A stretch of DNA of 64,000 bases, taken from contig CP001622.1 in NCBI GenBank assembly GCA_000023185.1, positions 868,001 to 932,000 of the forward strand, in the 5' to 3' direction. A program made the position numbers and the translations under genes. Below are positions 1 to 7,450 of the stretch, piece after piece. The stretch's first letter is position 1. Every line of letters starts with the position of its first letter. The DNA comes from Rhizobium leguminosarum bv. trifolii WSM1325 (lineage in GTDB: Bacteria > Pseudomonadota > Alphaproteobacteria > Rhizobiales > Rhizobiaceae). The notes beneath the pieces are model-generated. The model was given only the letters and a program-made list of their open reading frames with translations. It had not been told where the DNA came from and ran no database searches.

Positions 1-2
1 TT

Positions 3-602
3 GGCCGCAGCAGCGCCACGGAATTGCGTGGCCATGTCAGGATCAGCGCGCCTCCCGCGCTCTCAAGCGTGCTGCTGGCAAAGCCGATCGCGGCCGTCAG
101 GCGAGACCATCCGGGTGTTGAGATCACGCTTGTCGGAGAAAAGCGCCTCGCCTCCCTGAACAGGCGGGAGGCGGATATTGCCGTGCGCATGTCGCGTCCC
201 GAGGACGGCGATTACGCCATCGTCAAGCTCGGCGAGACCAGCTTCCATCTCTACGCATCGAAGAGCTATCTCGAAACGGTTTCCCCGTCGGACTGGACCT
301 TCATCGGTTACGACGAAACCATGAACGCCTCACCGCAACAGCTGCGGCTAATCGAACTCGCCGCCGGCCGGCCGATCGCTGTGCGGTCATCCGTTCTGGA
401 GTTTCAGGCTGCAACCGCAAGGCTGGGCGCCGGCGTCGTCATGCTCCCCGATTTCGCCGTCCTTGACACCAGCGGTCTCCAGCGCATTGAGACCGAACAT
501 ATTTTGACAAGAGAGGTCTGGCTGGTTGTCCATTCGGATATCAAAGACGTCCCCTCCATCCGCGTCGTCGTCGATGCGCTGAAGAATGCTCTCGTGAAGT
601 AG
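3..602 (+). CDS. LysR-family transcriptional regulator, C-terminal part (5' end outside window)
   Basis: The open frame runs in from the window edge and ends at a TAG at 600-602, so the N-terminal helix-turn-helix is missing. What remains is a LysR substrate-binding domain: the opening ELRGHVRISAP is the typical first strand after the linker helix. It is followed by a VRRDHPGVEITLV stretch and a hydrophobic RLGAGVVMLPDF segment, the usual LysR pattern. The family consists of tetrameric DNA-binding regulators that respond to small ligands. The target cannot be inferred because the neighbouring regulated gene would lie upstream of the window. The family call is confident; the ligand is unknown. 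Confidence 0.85.
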   Translation, partial: GRSSATELRGHVRISAPPALSSVLLAKPIAAVRRDHPGVEITLVGEKRLASLNRREADIAVRMSRPEDGDYAIVKLGETSFHLYASKSYLETVSPSDWTFIGYDETMNASPQQLRLIELAAGRPIAVRSSVLEFQAATARLGAGVVMLPDFAVLDTSGLQRIETEHILTREVWLVVHSDIKDVPSIRVVVDALKNALVK

Positions 603-753
603 TCCGCTCAGTTGGCCGGGGCCGCAGGGGGCAAAGGCAGCCATTGAACTGGTCGCAGCCCGGCGGAGTTCAGGTTTGCGCCCATTGCCGTCATTGATAT
701 CTCAGCCGCTGTTGTCTTTAGTGGGTCGTCACAACTTCAGGCGGGAGGAGAAC

Positions 754-1155
754 ATGCCAGTCGAAGCAATACGAACGGGTGGATGCCTGTGCGATGCAGT
801 GCGTTATGAGGTCTGGGGCGAGCCCTATCAGTCAGGGTTGTGCCACTGCAAGACGTGTAGAAAGATCACGGGCTCCGCTTTCTCCGCAACGGCAAATTGG
901 CATCGTCGGCAATTCCAGATGTCCGGCGAAATCAGCACTTTCGATAAACGGTCCTTCTGCCCTGTCTGTGGTTCTCGGCTCTTCTTTCTCTTCGATGACG
1001 GCGTGGAAGTGTTTCTGGGGACGCTTGATGAAGCGCCTTACGCTATCAGCCCGATGGTCGAAGTGTGGAACATTCGACGTGAACCTTGGCTCGCACCGGT
1101 CGTCGGAGCTGCGCTTCACGAAGGAAATGAGATCGCTTCGGAAAAGGCGGACTAA
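754..1155 (+). CDS. GFA-domain (CENP-V/GFA family) zinc-binding protein
   Basis: This 133-residue protein has the cysteine pattern of the glutathione-dependent formaldehyde-activating (GFA) fold: C11 and C13, then C30, C32 and C35 in CHCKTC, then C69 and C72 in CPVCGSRLF. In known members these ligate two zinc ions. I start at ATG 754 because a GGGAGGAG ribosome-binding site ends 4 bases upstream; a longer in-frame ORF lacks one. The founding enzyme was proposed to join formaldehyde to glutathione, but most paralogs have unknown substrates, so no reaction is assigned. It is convergent with a second GFA gene about 100 bp downstream, which suggests an old duplication. Confidence 0.85.
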   Translation: MPVEAIRTGGCLCDAVRYEVWGEPYQSGLCHCKTCRKITGSAFSATANWHRRQFQMSGEISTFDKRSFCPVCGSRLFFLFDDGVEVFLGTLDEAPYAISPMVEVWNIRREPWLAPVVGAALHEGNEIASEKAD

Positions 1156-1254
1156 GCCAAGCCAAAGCCTATAGCACTGGACATCGCCCTCTGCGCCGGG
1201 CACCGCTTATGGCCGAGAGAGGCCGGAATGCGCCATGAGAACTTGTCTGGCCGG

Positions 1255-1659
1255 TCACCCGGACACCGAACCTTGAAAGTGCTCTACCTCGTCGTCAAGC
1301 TGCACCCAATTATGTTTCGATTGTTCGAAGACTGATAGGGCAGGTGACACGAAGGCCGGATCGGCAAGGGAACCGACCGCCACCCCGATCCAGGACGGTG
1401 CAGCATCGGCCTTCCAATAGACGGTCGAGCCGCATGTTGGGCAAAAATGCATTCGGACCTTGCGACCGCTCTCGGCAGTACGAATGAATTCTGTAGACGT
1501 TCCAGATATTTCGACGCAGCCGATCGAGTAGAAAGCATTTGCGCTGAACGGCGCACCCGTTCTGCGCTGGCAGGCCAAACAGTGGCAGAGAGCTGTCAGT
1601 TGTGGTGGCTCGCTGAGCATCAGTCTCAGAGCGCCGCAGGCGCATTGGGCATTGGCCAT
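1255..1659 (-). CDS. GFA-domain (CENP-V/GFA family) zinc-binding protein, second copy
   Basis: This 134-residue protein begins MANAQCACGALRL and carries the full GFA ligand set: C6 and C8, C25, C27 and C30 in CHCLAC, and C73 and C76 in CPTCGS. I start at ATG 1659 because GGGAGGAG lies just upstream on the minus strand; the 22-residue longer frame has no such site. It faces the GFA gene at 754-1155 tail to tail. The two proteins share the metal pattern but are clearly diverged. The substrate is unknown; a small-thiol or aldehyde adduct is the family expectation. Confidence 0.85.
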   Translation of the reverse strand: MANAQCACGALRLMLSEPPQLTALCHCLACQRRTGAPFSANAFYSIGCVEISGTSTEFIRTAESGRKVRMHFCPTCGSTVYWKADAAPSWIGVAVGSLADPAFVSPALSVFEQSKHNWVQLDDEVEHFQGSVSG

Positions 1660-1842
1660 GGAAACTCCTCCCGCTTGCACGGTGAAATTACGTTGAATGG
1701 GGGGAAGCGCAGGCCCGAACCGCACATGGTGAGGGTGGGCGATGCGAAGGGGCTGAGACCTGATACAATTTCAGGCTTACAGAGGCTCAAATGTAGATCG
1801 CGGAAATGCTGAAGTCTAGAGGAAAGCCATCTGACCGCTTCG

Positions 1843-1866
1843 GGCCGGAAGCGGATGCGGAGCCCT
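1843..1866 (+). repeat. 24-bp direct repeat, left copy
   Basis: This 24-bp stretch, beginning GGCCGGAAGCGG and ending GCGGAGCCCT, recurs exactly and in the same orientation at 2984-3007. The two copies bracket the peroxiredoxin gene with 1,141 bp between starts. It lies in the roughly 300-bp gap (1660-1962) upstream of the second GFA gene, where I see no gene. It could be two members of a dispersed repeat or the scar of a small duplication or insertion. Confidence 0.75.
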
Positions 1867-1962
1867 CATCGGCCCCGTCGCATCGTCGGCGACGCCTTTC
1901 AGGACTTTATCGGATACCCTCGTGAGCACCACCCGGTAGGTCGTCGAGCGAGTTTTTCGTTG

Positions 1963-2604
1963 TTAATGTACGACTTGGGAAGCGACCGACATCAATTCCT
2001 GGGAATTCGGTGCCTGGAATGTCTGGAGCCCAGCCTCCAGAACTTCGGTGAAGCTCCAGCGTACAATGCCCTCCCGGTCGATTAGGAACTGACCGACAAG
2101 CTGCCCATGGTCGGCAGTCATCATCTGCTGATCGGCTTCCGTAATTTGATATCCTTCCTTCCTGTTGAGAAATTCGTCCATTGCCATCACGCCCATAGGC
2201 TCGGGCAACTCGCCCGGAAGATCGATCCGTATCGCCATGGCCGTGTCGATCCCGACCTCGCGTAAGCCGAAGGCTTGGTGCGAAGCCCGTACCGGGTCGG
2301 AAGCAGCAAGAAGATCGGGCATCGGATGGTAACGGAAATAGAGCCGCGCGCGTTCGACCGGGGTGTTTACCACCGCCAGAGATTGGACGCCTTTCTCACG
2401 CAGCACCGGGTTGAGATATGCCATGGCCGCGACATGGCGCCGGCAGAACGGACAATGCAGGCCTCGAAACAAACCGATCAACAATGGGCTGCGGCCACGA
2501 AAATCATCAAGTGCGATCTTTCCCTCGCGTGAGATCGCATCAAACACAACGTTCGGGACCCGGTCGCCCGGTTGTAGCGGATGGTCGACATAGAGCGTGG
2601 ACAT
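1963..2604 (-). CDS. AhpC/TSA-type peroxiredoxin-like protein
   Basis: This 213-residue protein has a thioredoxin-fold peroxiredoxin signature. A PGDRVPNVVFDA entry strand is followed by GLFRGLHCPFCRRHVAAM, with C51 and C54 forming a CPFC redox pair. Such proteins reduce peroxides, or act as disulfide reductases when a CxxC is present, in the cytoplasm. ATG 2604 is preferred over an upstream TTG because GAGGAGG sits at the right distance before it. There is no signal peptide. It is flanked by two exact 24-bp direct repeats and has no obvious operon partner. It could also be called a redoxin-domain protein; its reductant is not evident. Confidence 0.8.
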   Translation of the reverse strand: MSTLYVDHPLQPGDRVPNVVFDAISREGKIALDDFRGRSPLLIGLFRGLHCPFCRRHVAAMAYLNPVLREKGVQSLAVVNTPVERARLYFRYHPMPDLLAASDPVRASHQAFGLREVGIDTAMAIRIDLPGELPEPMGVMAMDEFLNRKEGYQITEADQQMMTADHGQLVGQFLIDREGIVRWSFTEVLEAGLQTFQAPNSQELMSVASQVVH

Positions 2605-2983
2605 GGACAACCTCCTCGCTCGGGGATCAGTCGAGAAAAGGCGCCACGTTAAGTGCTTCTAGGTCGAAATTGAGCGCTGCAAGGCCTGAGCTCTCGTTTT
2701 ACCGCACCGCCAGGATCCGATCTAAGAATGGCCCCACTTTGGCCCGCGGGCAAGCGGAAAACAGCGAATCGCGAACTGAAAAAGCCCGTTTTCTGCAAAC
2801 TCTGTTTTTTCGGCGGCCGTAGAGGCCGACTCAAAAAAATGAGCTGGGGGACCAGCCAATTTCGTTCAAGCAGCGTGAGGCCGCATAGCGGAAGCGAAAC
2901 AGCATCGAGCGGCAACATTCGCTCAAATCACCAATTGACCGACTTTTCGTTAAGCCCGGATTTTCGACTTTTTCAATACTATC

Positions 2984-3007
2984 GGCCGGAAGCGGATGCG
3001 GAGCCCT
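2984..3007 (+). repeat. 24-bp direct repeat, right copy
   Basis: Exact second copy of the 24-bp sequence at 1843-1866, in the same orientation. The similarity decays immediately outside (CATCGG against GATCGC), so the repeat is short and sharply bounded. Confidence 0.75.
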
Positions 3008-3065
3008 GATCGCAAAGTCTCAGGTTCTGAGCAGCTCTGCAGCCCGCGGATTCGGCTGCGGTGAG

Positions 3066-3086
3066 GGGGCCAGTCTTGCTGGCCCC
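3066..3086 (-). terminator. Hairpin downstream of cysN
   Basis: GGGGCCAG (3066-3073) pairs perfectly with CTGGCCCC (3079-3086) around a TCTTG loop, about 10 bp past the cysN stop. There is no clear T-run on the minus-strand side, so this is a likely but not canonical terminator of the cys operon. Confidence 0.5.
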
Positions 3087-3095
3087 TTATCCTTA

Positions 3096-4592
3096 TCAGA
3101 TATCGCTTGCAGCGCTCGACCAGAGGTCGGCGGCTTCTGCTGCCGTCATGCGCCGCACCTCGGCCTCATGGCTGCGGCTGGCGAAGAGTTCACTCGCCAT
3201 GATCTGTTCGGCAAGGTCGGCCGGAAGCGAGAGGATGACGCGGGCTTCGCCATTGTGCAGGCCGCCGAGTTCCGTGCGCTTGCCGGTCACCATGCCGCCG
3301 GCGACCGTGTTGTTGGTCTCCGGATCGATCAGGATGAAGGAGCCGGAAAGCCGGTTCTGCTCATAGGGGTCGAAGATCGCCGCTTCGTCGAAGACGAGCC
3401 GGACTTTGCCGATGGCGTTCATGTAGAGCCGCTGGGCGGCGTTCCAGGCACCGGTCTTCAGTTCCAGCTGGCTGAGCGGCTGCACCTGGACACGCTGGCG
3501 GCGGCTGCCGCTCTTCAGCCAGTAACGCTTGCCGGGCTCGATGCCCTCAGGCTGCAGCGCGACGATCTGCGCGTCGAAGGCAAGGCCGACCTGCGGCTGT
3601 GCGTCGATCGAGACGATCATGTCGCCGCGCGCCACATCCACCTGGCGGTCGAGCACCAGCGTGATCGCATCGCCGGCCACGGCGGCATTACGGACGAGAT
3701 CGAAGGTGACGATCTTCGAGACGTTGGCGACCATGCCGGACGGCAGGATCATGACGCTGTCGCCGGGTTTGACCGAACCGCCGGCAACCGTGCCCTGATA
3801 GCCGCGGAAACTTTCGCCGGGACGCGAGACGCGCTGGACGGACAGGCGGAAGCCGACCGTCTGCGACGAGCGCACGGTGGCAAGCTCCAGCGTTTCCACC
3901 AGCGTCGGGCCGCTATACCAGGGCATGGCGGCCTGGCCGGAATAGACGACGTTTTCGCCCTTCAGCGCCGACATCGGAATGGCGGTGATCTGCTTGACGC
4001 CGAGCGACAGTGCAAATTCCCGGAAGTCATGGCTGATCTTGTCGAAGCCGGCGCGGTCGTAGCCCGTCAGGTCGATCTTGTTGATGGCAAGCACAAACTG
4101 CTTGATGCCGAGCAGCGAGGCGATCGTCGCGTGACGGCGGGTCTGCTCCAGAATGCCGAAGCGCGCATCGATCAGCAGAATGGCAAGATCGGCGGTCGAG
4201 GCGCCGGTCGCCATGTTGCGGGTATATTGCTCATGGCCGGGCGTGTCGGCGACGATGAAGGAGCGCTTGTCGGTCGAGAAATAGCGATAGGCGACATCGA
4301 TGGTGATGCCCTGTTCGCGCTCGGCCTGCAGGCCGTCGAGCAGCAGGGCGAAGTCGGGCAGGCCGAGGTCGTTCTGCTTGCCGGTGGAATCGCGCTGCAA
4401 CGTGGCGGCCTGGTCTTCCTTGACCGCCTTGGTGTCCCAGAGCAGGCGGCCGATCAGGGTCGACTTGCCGTCATCGACGCTGCCGCAGGTAATCAGGCGC
4501 AGCGGCCTGGTATCGCGCACGGCCTTGAGCGGCTCGGCGGCGGGCAGGTTGACGACGGTTGCGGCCGAGACGGCGGTTTGGGCTGCGGTCAT
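3096..4592 (-). CDS. cysN: Sulfate adenylyltransferase subunit 1 (GTPase subunit)
   Basis: CysN is the GTP-hydrolysing partner of CysD; together they make adenosine 5'-phosphosulfate (APS) from sulfate and ATP in the cytoplasm. The 498-residue protein shows the EF-Tu-like GTPase motifs: GSVDDGKST at 37-45, DTPGH at 116-120 and NKID at 171-174, followed by the beta-barrel domains. It is not fused to an APS kinase domain (no CysC or NodQ-like extension), which fits an APS-reducing pathway. I start at ATG 4592, one base after the cysD stop (TGAGATG), with GAAGGA inside the end of cysD as ribosome-binding site. A longer in-frame ORF reaches 35 residues into cysD and is rejected. Confidence 0.96.
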   Translation of the reverse strand: MTAAQTAVSAATVVNLPAAEPLKAVRDTRPLRLITCGSVDDGKSTLIGRLLWDTKAVKEDQAATLQRDSTGKQNDLGLPDFALLLDGLQAEREQGITIDVAYRYFSTDKRSFIVADTPGHEQYTRNMATGASTADLAILLIDARFGILEQTRRHATIASLLGIKQFVLAINKIDLTGYDRAGFDKISHDFREFALSLGVKQITAIPMSALKGENVVYSGQAAMPWYSGPTLVETLELATVRSSQTVGFRLSVQRVSRPGESFRGYQGTVAGGSVKPGDSVMILPSGMVANVSKIVTFDLVRNAAVAGDAITLVLDRQVDVARGDMIVSIDAQPQVGLAFDAQIVALQPEGIEPGKRYWLKSGSRRQRVQVQPLSQLELKTGAWNAAQRLYMNAIGKVRLVFDEAAIFDPYEQNRLSGSFILIDPETNNTVAGGMVTGKRTELGGLHNGEARVILSLPADLAEQIMASELFASRSHEAEVRRMTAAEAADLWSSAASDI

Positions 4593-4593
4593 C

Positions 4594-5547
4594 TCAGAAA
4601 TATCCTTCACGCTTCTTTTTTTCCATAGAGCCGGACTGGTCGCGATCGATGGCGCGGCCCTGGCGTTCGGACACCGTTGCGATTTCGAGTTCGGCAATCA
4701 CCTCTTCGAGGGTGGTGGCCTGTGAGCGGATGGCGCCGGTCAGCGGGAAGTCGCCGAGGGTGCGGAAGCGGATCATGCCTTCCTGGCGGACTTCGCCGGG
4801 CAGCAGTTCCAGGCGCGGATCCTCGGCCAGGATCATCATGCCGTCGCGTTCCACGAACGGCCGCTTCTTGGCGTAATAGAGCGGCACCAGCGGAATGTCC
4901 TCGGCCTGGATGTAGCGCCAGATATCGACCTCGGTCCAGTTCGACAGCGGGAAGGCGCGCACGCTCTCACCCTTGCGGATCATGCCGTTATAGATGTTCC
5001 AGAGTTCCGGGCGCTGGTTGCGCGGATCCCAGCGATGGTCGGGCGTGCGGAAGGAATAGATGCGCTCCTTGGCGCGGCTGGCTTCCTCGTCGCGCCGCGC
5101 ACCGCCGAAAGCGGCGTCGAACTGGCCGGCATCGAGCGCCTGGCGGAGCCCTTCGGTCTTCATGATGTCGGTGAAGGCGGCCGATCCATGCGTGAACGGC
5201 GTGATGTTTTCGGCTTTGCCGCGTGGATTGATGTGCTCGATCAGATCGAGATCGTACTTCTTCGCGGTCGCGTCGCGGAAGGCGATCATCTCGGAAAATT
5301 TCCAGCCGGTGTTCACATGCAAAAGCGGGAAAGGCACGCGGCCGGGATAGAAGGCCTTGCGCGCCAGATGCAGCAGCACCGAGGAATCCTTGCCGATCGA
5401 ATAGAGCATGACGGGACGCTCGAATTCGGCCGCAACCTCGCGGAAGATGTGGATGGATTCGTTTTCCAGCGCTTTCAGATGCGGGTCGAGCGGCGCCTTG
5501 GCGCTCTGCGGATTGCTGAGTTCCGTATCCGGACGGCTATCGGGCAT
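4594..5547 (-). CDS. cysD: Sulfate adenylyltransferase subunit 2
   Basis: CysD is the catalytic ATP-sulfurylase subunit that adenylates sulfate, powered by CysN. The 317-residue protein has the PP-loop ATP-binding motif [11 protein letters not shown] (about residues 49-59) and the family segments HVNTGWKF and FGGARRDEE. The C-terminal KKKREGYF is the usual CysD ending. It lies directly upstream of cysN with a one-base gap, so the two are translationally coupled. About 150 bp separate it from cysH, a gap filled by a 19-bp tandem repeat. Confidence 0.97.
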   Translation of the reverse strand: MPDSRPDTELSNPQSAKAPLDPHLKALENESIHIFREVAAEFERPVMLYSIGKDSSVLLHLARKAFYPGRVPFPLLHVNTGWKFSEMIAFRDATAKKYDLDLIEHINPRGKAENITPFTHGSAAFTDIMKTEGLRQALDAGQFDAAFGGARRDEEASRAKERIYSFRTPDHRWDPRNQRPELWNIYNGMIRKGESVRAFPLSNWTEVDIWRYIQAEDIPLVPLYYAKKRPFVERDGMMILAEDPRLELLPGEVRQEGMIRFRTLGDFPLTGAIRSQATTLEEVIAELEIATVSERQGRAIDRDQSGSMEKKKREGYF

Positions 5548-5599
5548 GTCTTACTCCAGGCTATCGGTCGTTTGCGGGTGCCCGCAAAGCAATTCCTTG

Positions 5600-5656
5600 A
5601 TGTTGGCTTTCCCCGGGAATGTTGGCTTTCCCAGGGAATGTTGACTTTCCCAAGGC
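5600..5656 (-). repeat. Three tandem 19-bp repeats between cysH and cysD
   Basis: Units at 5600-5618, 5619-5637 and 5638-5656 share ATGTTGGCTTTCCC with small changes toward the end (CGGGA, AGGGA, AAGG). GGGAAAGCC at 5681-5689 is the reverse complement of the conserved core, so the cysH-cysD intercistronic RNA can fold with any one of the three units. Confidence 0.8.
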
Positions 5657-5699
5657 TGCGGCGGTTGCCGCGCCCTGATTGGGAAAGCCGTGGGGTGAT

Positions 5700-6476
5700 T
5701 TACTGTGCGGCGATCGCTGCGGCCTCTTCGGCGACATGCAGGCCGCATTCGCGCGTTTCGTCCTGCTCCCACCACCAGCGGCCCGCGCGTTCCGGCTCGC
5801 CAGGCTTGATCGCCCGCGTGCAGGGCTCGCAGCCGATCGAGGGATAGCCGCGCTGATGCAGCGGATTGACCGGCACGCCGTTTGCGGAAACGAAGGCCTT
5901 GATCGCCTCCAGGTCCCAGTCGGCGAGCGGATTGACCTTCAGCAGGTGGCGTTCGGCGTCATACTCGGCAAAGGGCGTTTCGGCGCGGTTGGCCGATTGG
6001 CCGCGGCGCAGGCCGGTGATCCAGATAGCGGCACCTTCGAGGGCACGCGCAAGCGGCTTCAGCTTGCGCACGCCGCAACAGGCATGCCGGGCCTCGACGC
6101 TCTCGTAGAAACCGTTGAGGCCGTATTGCGCCGCATAGGCGTCGATATCGGCCTTCTCGGGCTCGAAGCGATGGATATGGATGTCGTACTGGCTTTCGGT
6201 CTCTTCGATCAGCGACAGCGTCTCGGCAAACAGCCGGCCGGTCTGCAGCGTCGCGATATCGATCGGCAGGCGGTGCGTGCCGATCTCGGCGGTGATCACC
6301 TGATCCTCGATGCCGAGTGACGTTGTGAACACCACGCGGCCGCCAAGGCCGGAGACCAGCGACAGACGTCCGGCTAGGTCGAGGCCTGCCAGTCTGTCGT
6401 TCAGCGCCTCGGCTTCCGCAATCGGCCCTTCTTCCGCAATCGGCCCGCCTTCTACAATCGGATTGATAGCAGTCAT
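5700..6476 (-). CDS. cysH: Assimilatory adenylyl-sulfate (APS) reductase, CysH family
   Basis: This enzyme reduces activated sulfate to sulfite using thioredoxin. The 258-residue protein carries both cysteine pairs of the iron-sulfur type, C133-C134 (HACCGVRK) and C216/C219 (GCEPC), which bind a [4Fe-4S] cluster. The catalytic cysteine is C244 in ECGLH. These pairs mark APS reductases, whereas enterobacterial PAPS reductases lack them. I start at ATG 6476 with AAAGGA upstream; a 50-residue longer frame is rejected. The N-terminus holds a small internal duplication (EGGPIA / EEGPIA) from an 18-bp repeat. It is the first gene of the cysH-cysD-cysN operon and is divergent from an Rrf2 regulator. 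Confidence 0.95.
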   Translation of the reverse strand: MTAINPIVEGGPIAEEGPIAEAEALNDRLAGLDLAGRLSLVSGLGGRVVFTTSLGIEDQVITAEIGTHRLPIDIATLQTGRLFAETLSLIEETESQYDIHIHRFEPEKADIDAYAAQYGLNGFYESVEARHACCGVRKLKPLARALEGAAIWITGLRRGQSANRAETPFAEYDAERHLLKVNPLADWDLEAIKAFVSANGVPVNPLHQRGYPSIGCEPCTRAIKPGEPERAGRWWWEQDETRECGLHVAEEAAAIAAQ

Positions 6477-6897
6477 GAGATTCCTGTCCTTTGTTGAACG
6501 GGAGTATCGCAGTTCACGCATGGATCGGACAGAAAAAGGGATTTCGAAAGCTGCGGCCGAAGGAGCAAATATCTCTCCGAAGCTGCCGCGATGCAGAAAA
6601 GCAGCCGCCTGCGGATGAAAATCCACATCGGCAGCTCGAATGTCTATAGAAATAGTAGAGTTACACGCAGCCTGTCAATCCGAAATCTGAAGTGATGCCG
6701 AAAATGGTGCAGAAGGCGCGGTTTTGGCATAGATTAAGTGCGCTTGGCCGAGAACAAAAAACAAGGCCAAAACGCTTGTCTCTCAAGGCTTTCTCCGGCG
6801 CGTTCAAATTCCGTTCATGCTGGTTGTGCCATAGAGGTGAAAGTACTTCCGTAGCAGTGCGGAGATTCGCACTGCCTGTGTGTGTCGATGGTCAAAA
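6477..6897. promoter_or_regulatory. Divergent control region between cysH and the Rrf2 gene
   Basis: This 420-bp gap must hold both promoters. On the cysH side there is a near-palindrome, TCTATAGAAATAGTAGA (about 6643-6659). In the middle TTGGCC (6744-6749) faces GGCCAA (6765-6770) across an A-rich loop. Next to the Rrf2 gene lies a perfect 8-bp inverted repeat, listed separately. I saw no riboswitch-like fold I could name. Confidence 0.5.
6854..6875 (+). promoter_or_regulatory. Perfect inverted repeat upstream of the Rrf2 regulator
   Basis: GCAGTGCG (6854-6861) and CGCACTGC (6868-6875) are perfect 8-bp arms around GAGATT, 22 bp before the Rrf2 start codon. Position and symmetry suit an autoregulatory operator or a 5'-UTR hairpin; this is inference. 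Confidence 0.55.
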
Positions 6898-7344
6898 ATG
6901 ATTACGCAAAAGGCGAAATATGCGCTACGGGCGCTCACGGTCTTGGCTGATGCCGATGCCGACGAACCGGTGATGATTTCCGATATCGCGGCGCAGCAAA
7001 AGATCCCGAAAAAGTTCCTCGAACAGATCCTGCTCGACCTGAAACATCACGGCGTCGTCGCCAGCCGCCGCGGTAAGCAGGGTGGGTATCTCCTGCTGAA
7101 GCCCGCCCATACGATCACCTTCGGCGAGATCCTGCGCATCATCGACGGCCCGCTCGCTCCGCTTCCATGCCTGTCGATCACCGCCTACAGAAGGTGCGAC
7201 GATTGCGATGGTGAACAGAACTGCCAGATCCGCCACGTCTTCGCCAAAGTGGCGGACGCCACCCGCAAGGTGCTGTTCTCCACCACCATCGCCGATGCCA
7301 TCGCCCCAAAGCACAGCGCCGAAGTCACCCGGCTGCTCGCCTGA
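6898..7344 (+). CDS. Rrf2-family transcriptional regulator, probable sulfur-assimilation control
   Basis: The 148-residue protein opens MITQKAKYALRALTVLA, the Rrf2 first helix, followed by the winged helix-turn-helix with KKFLEQILLDLKHHGVVASRRGKQGGY. Cysteines C91, C100, C103 and C109 lie where iron-sulfur Rrf2 proteins (IscR, NsrR) carry cluster ligands. The number and spacing (8, 2 and 5 residues between them) differ from IscR, so cluster binding is plausible but unproven. It is not RirA, whose start is quite different. Being divergent from cysH suggests it controls the cysHDN operon, possibly by sensing cysteine/O-acetylserine status as CymR does, or cluster status. ATG 6898 is preferred to a start 6 codons upstream. 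Confidence 0.88.
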   Translation: MITQKAKYALRALTVLADADADEPVMISDIAAQQKIPKKFLEQILLDLKHHGVVASRRGKQGGYLLLKPAHTITFGEILRIIDGPLAPLPCLSITAYRRCDDCDGEQNCQIRHVFAKVADATRKVLFSTTIADAIAPKHSAEVTRLLA

Positions 7345-7450
7345 GCATCAGGGTGAACTGACGCCCGCATCTTTCTTCAAGATTTGGTGAAATCCCTTTT
7401 CTTCCAGACTTGGTGCTCCACCTGCCTGCCCATGTGGTAGGGAGGATATC

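Larger units (their letters stand above)
2605..3095. other. Intergenic region between peroxiredoxin and cysN
   Basis: About 490 bp hold the peroxiredoxin promoter region, the right copy of the 24-bp direct repeat (2984-3007) and, next to cysN, a strong hairpin. Short open frames here overlap each other on both strands and lack ribosome-binding sites, so I call none. Confidence 0.6.

Noticed and set aside
3168..4628. Long plus-strand ORF opposite cysN (486 codons)
   Set aside because: It is the antisense shadow of cysN created by GC-rich codon use; it has no ribosome-binding site or family motif.
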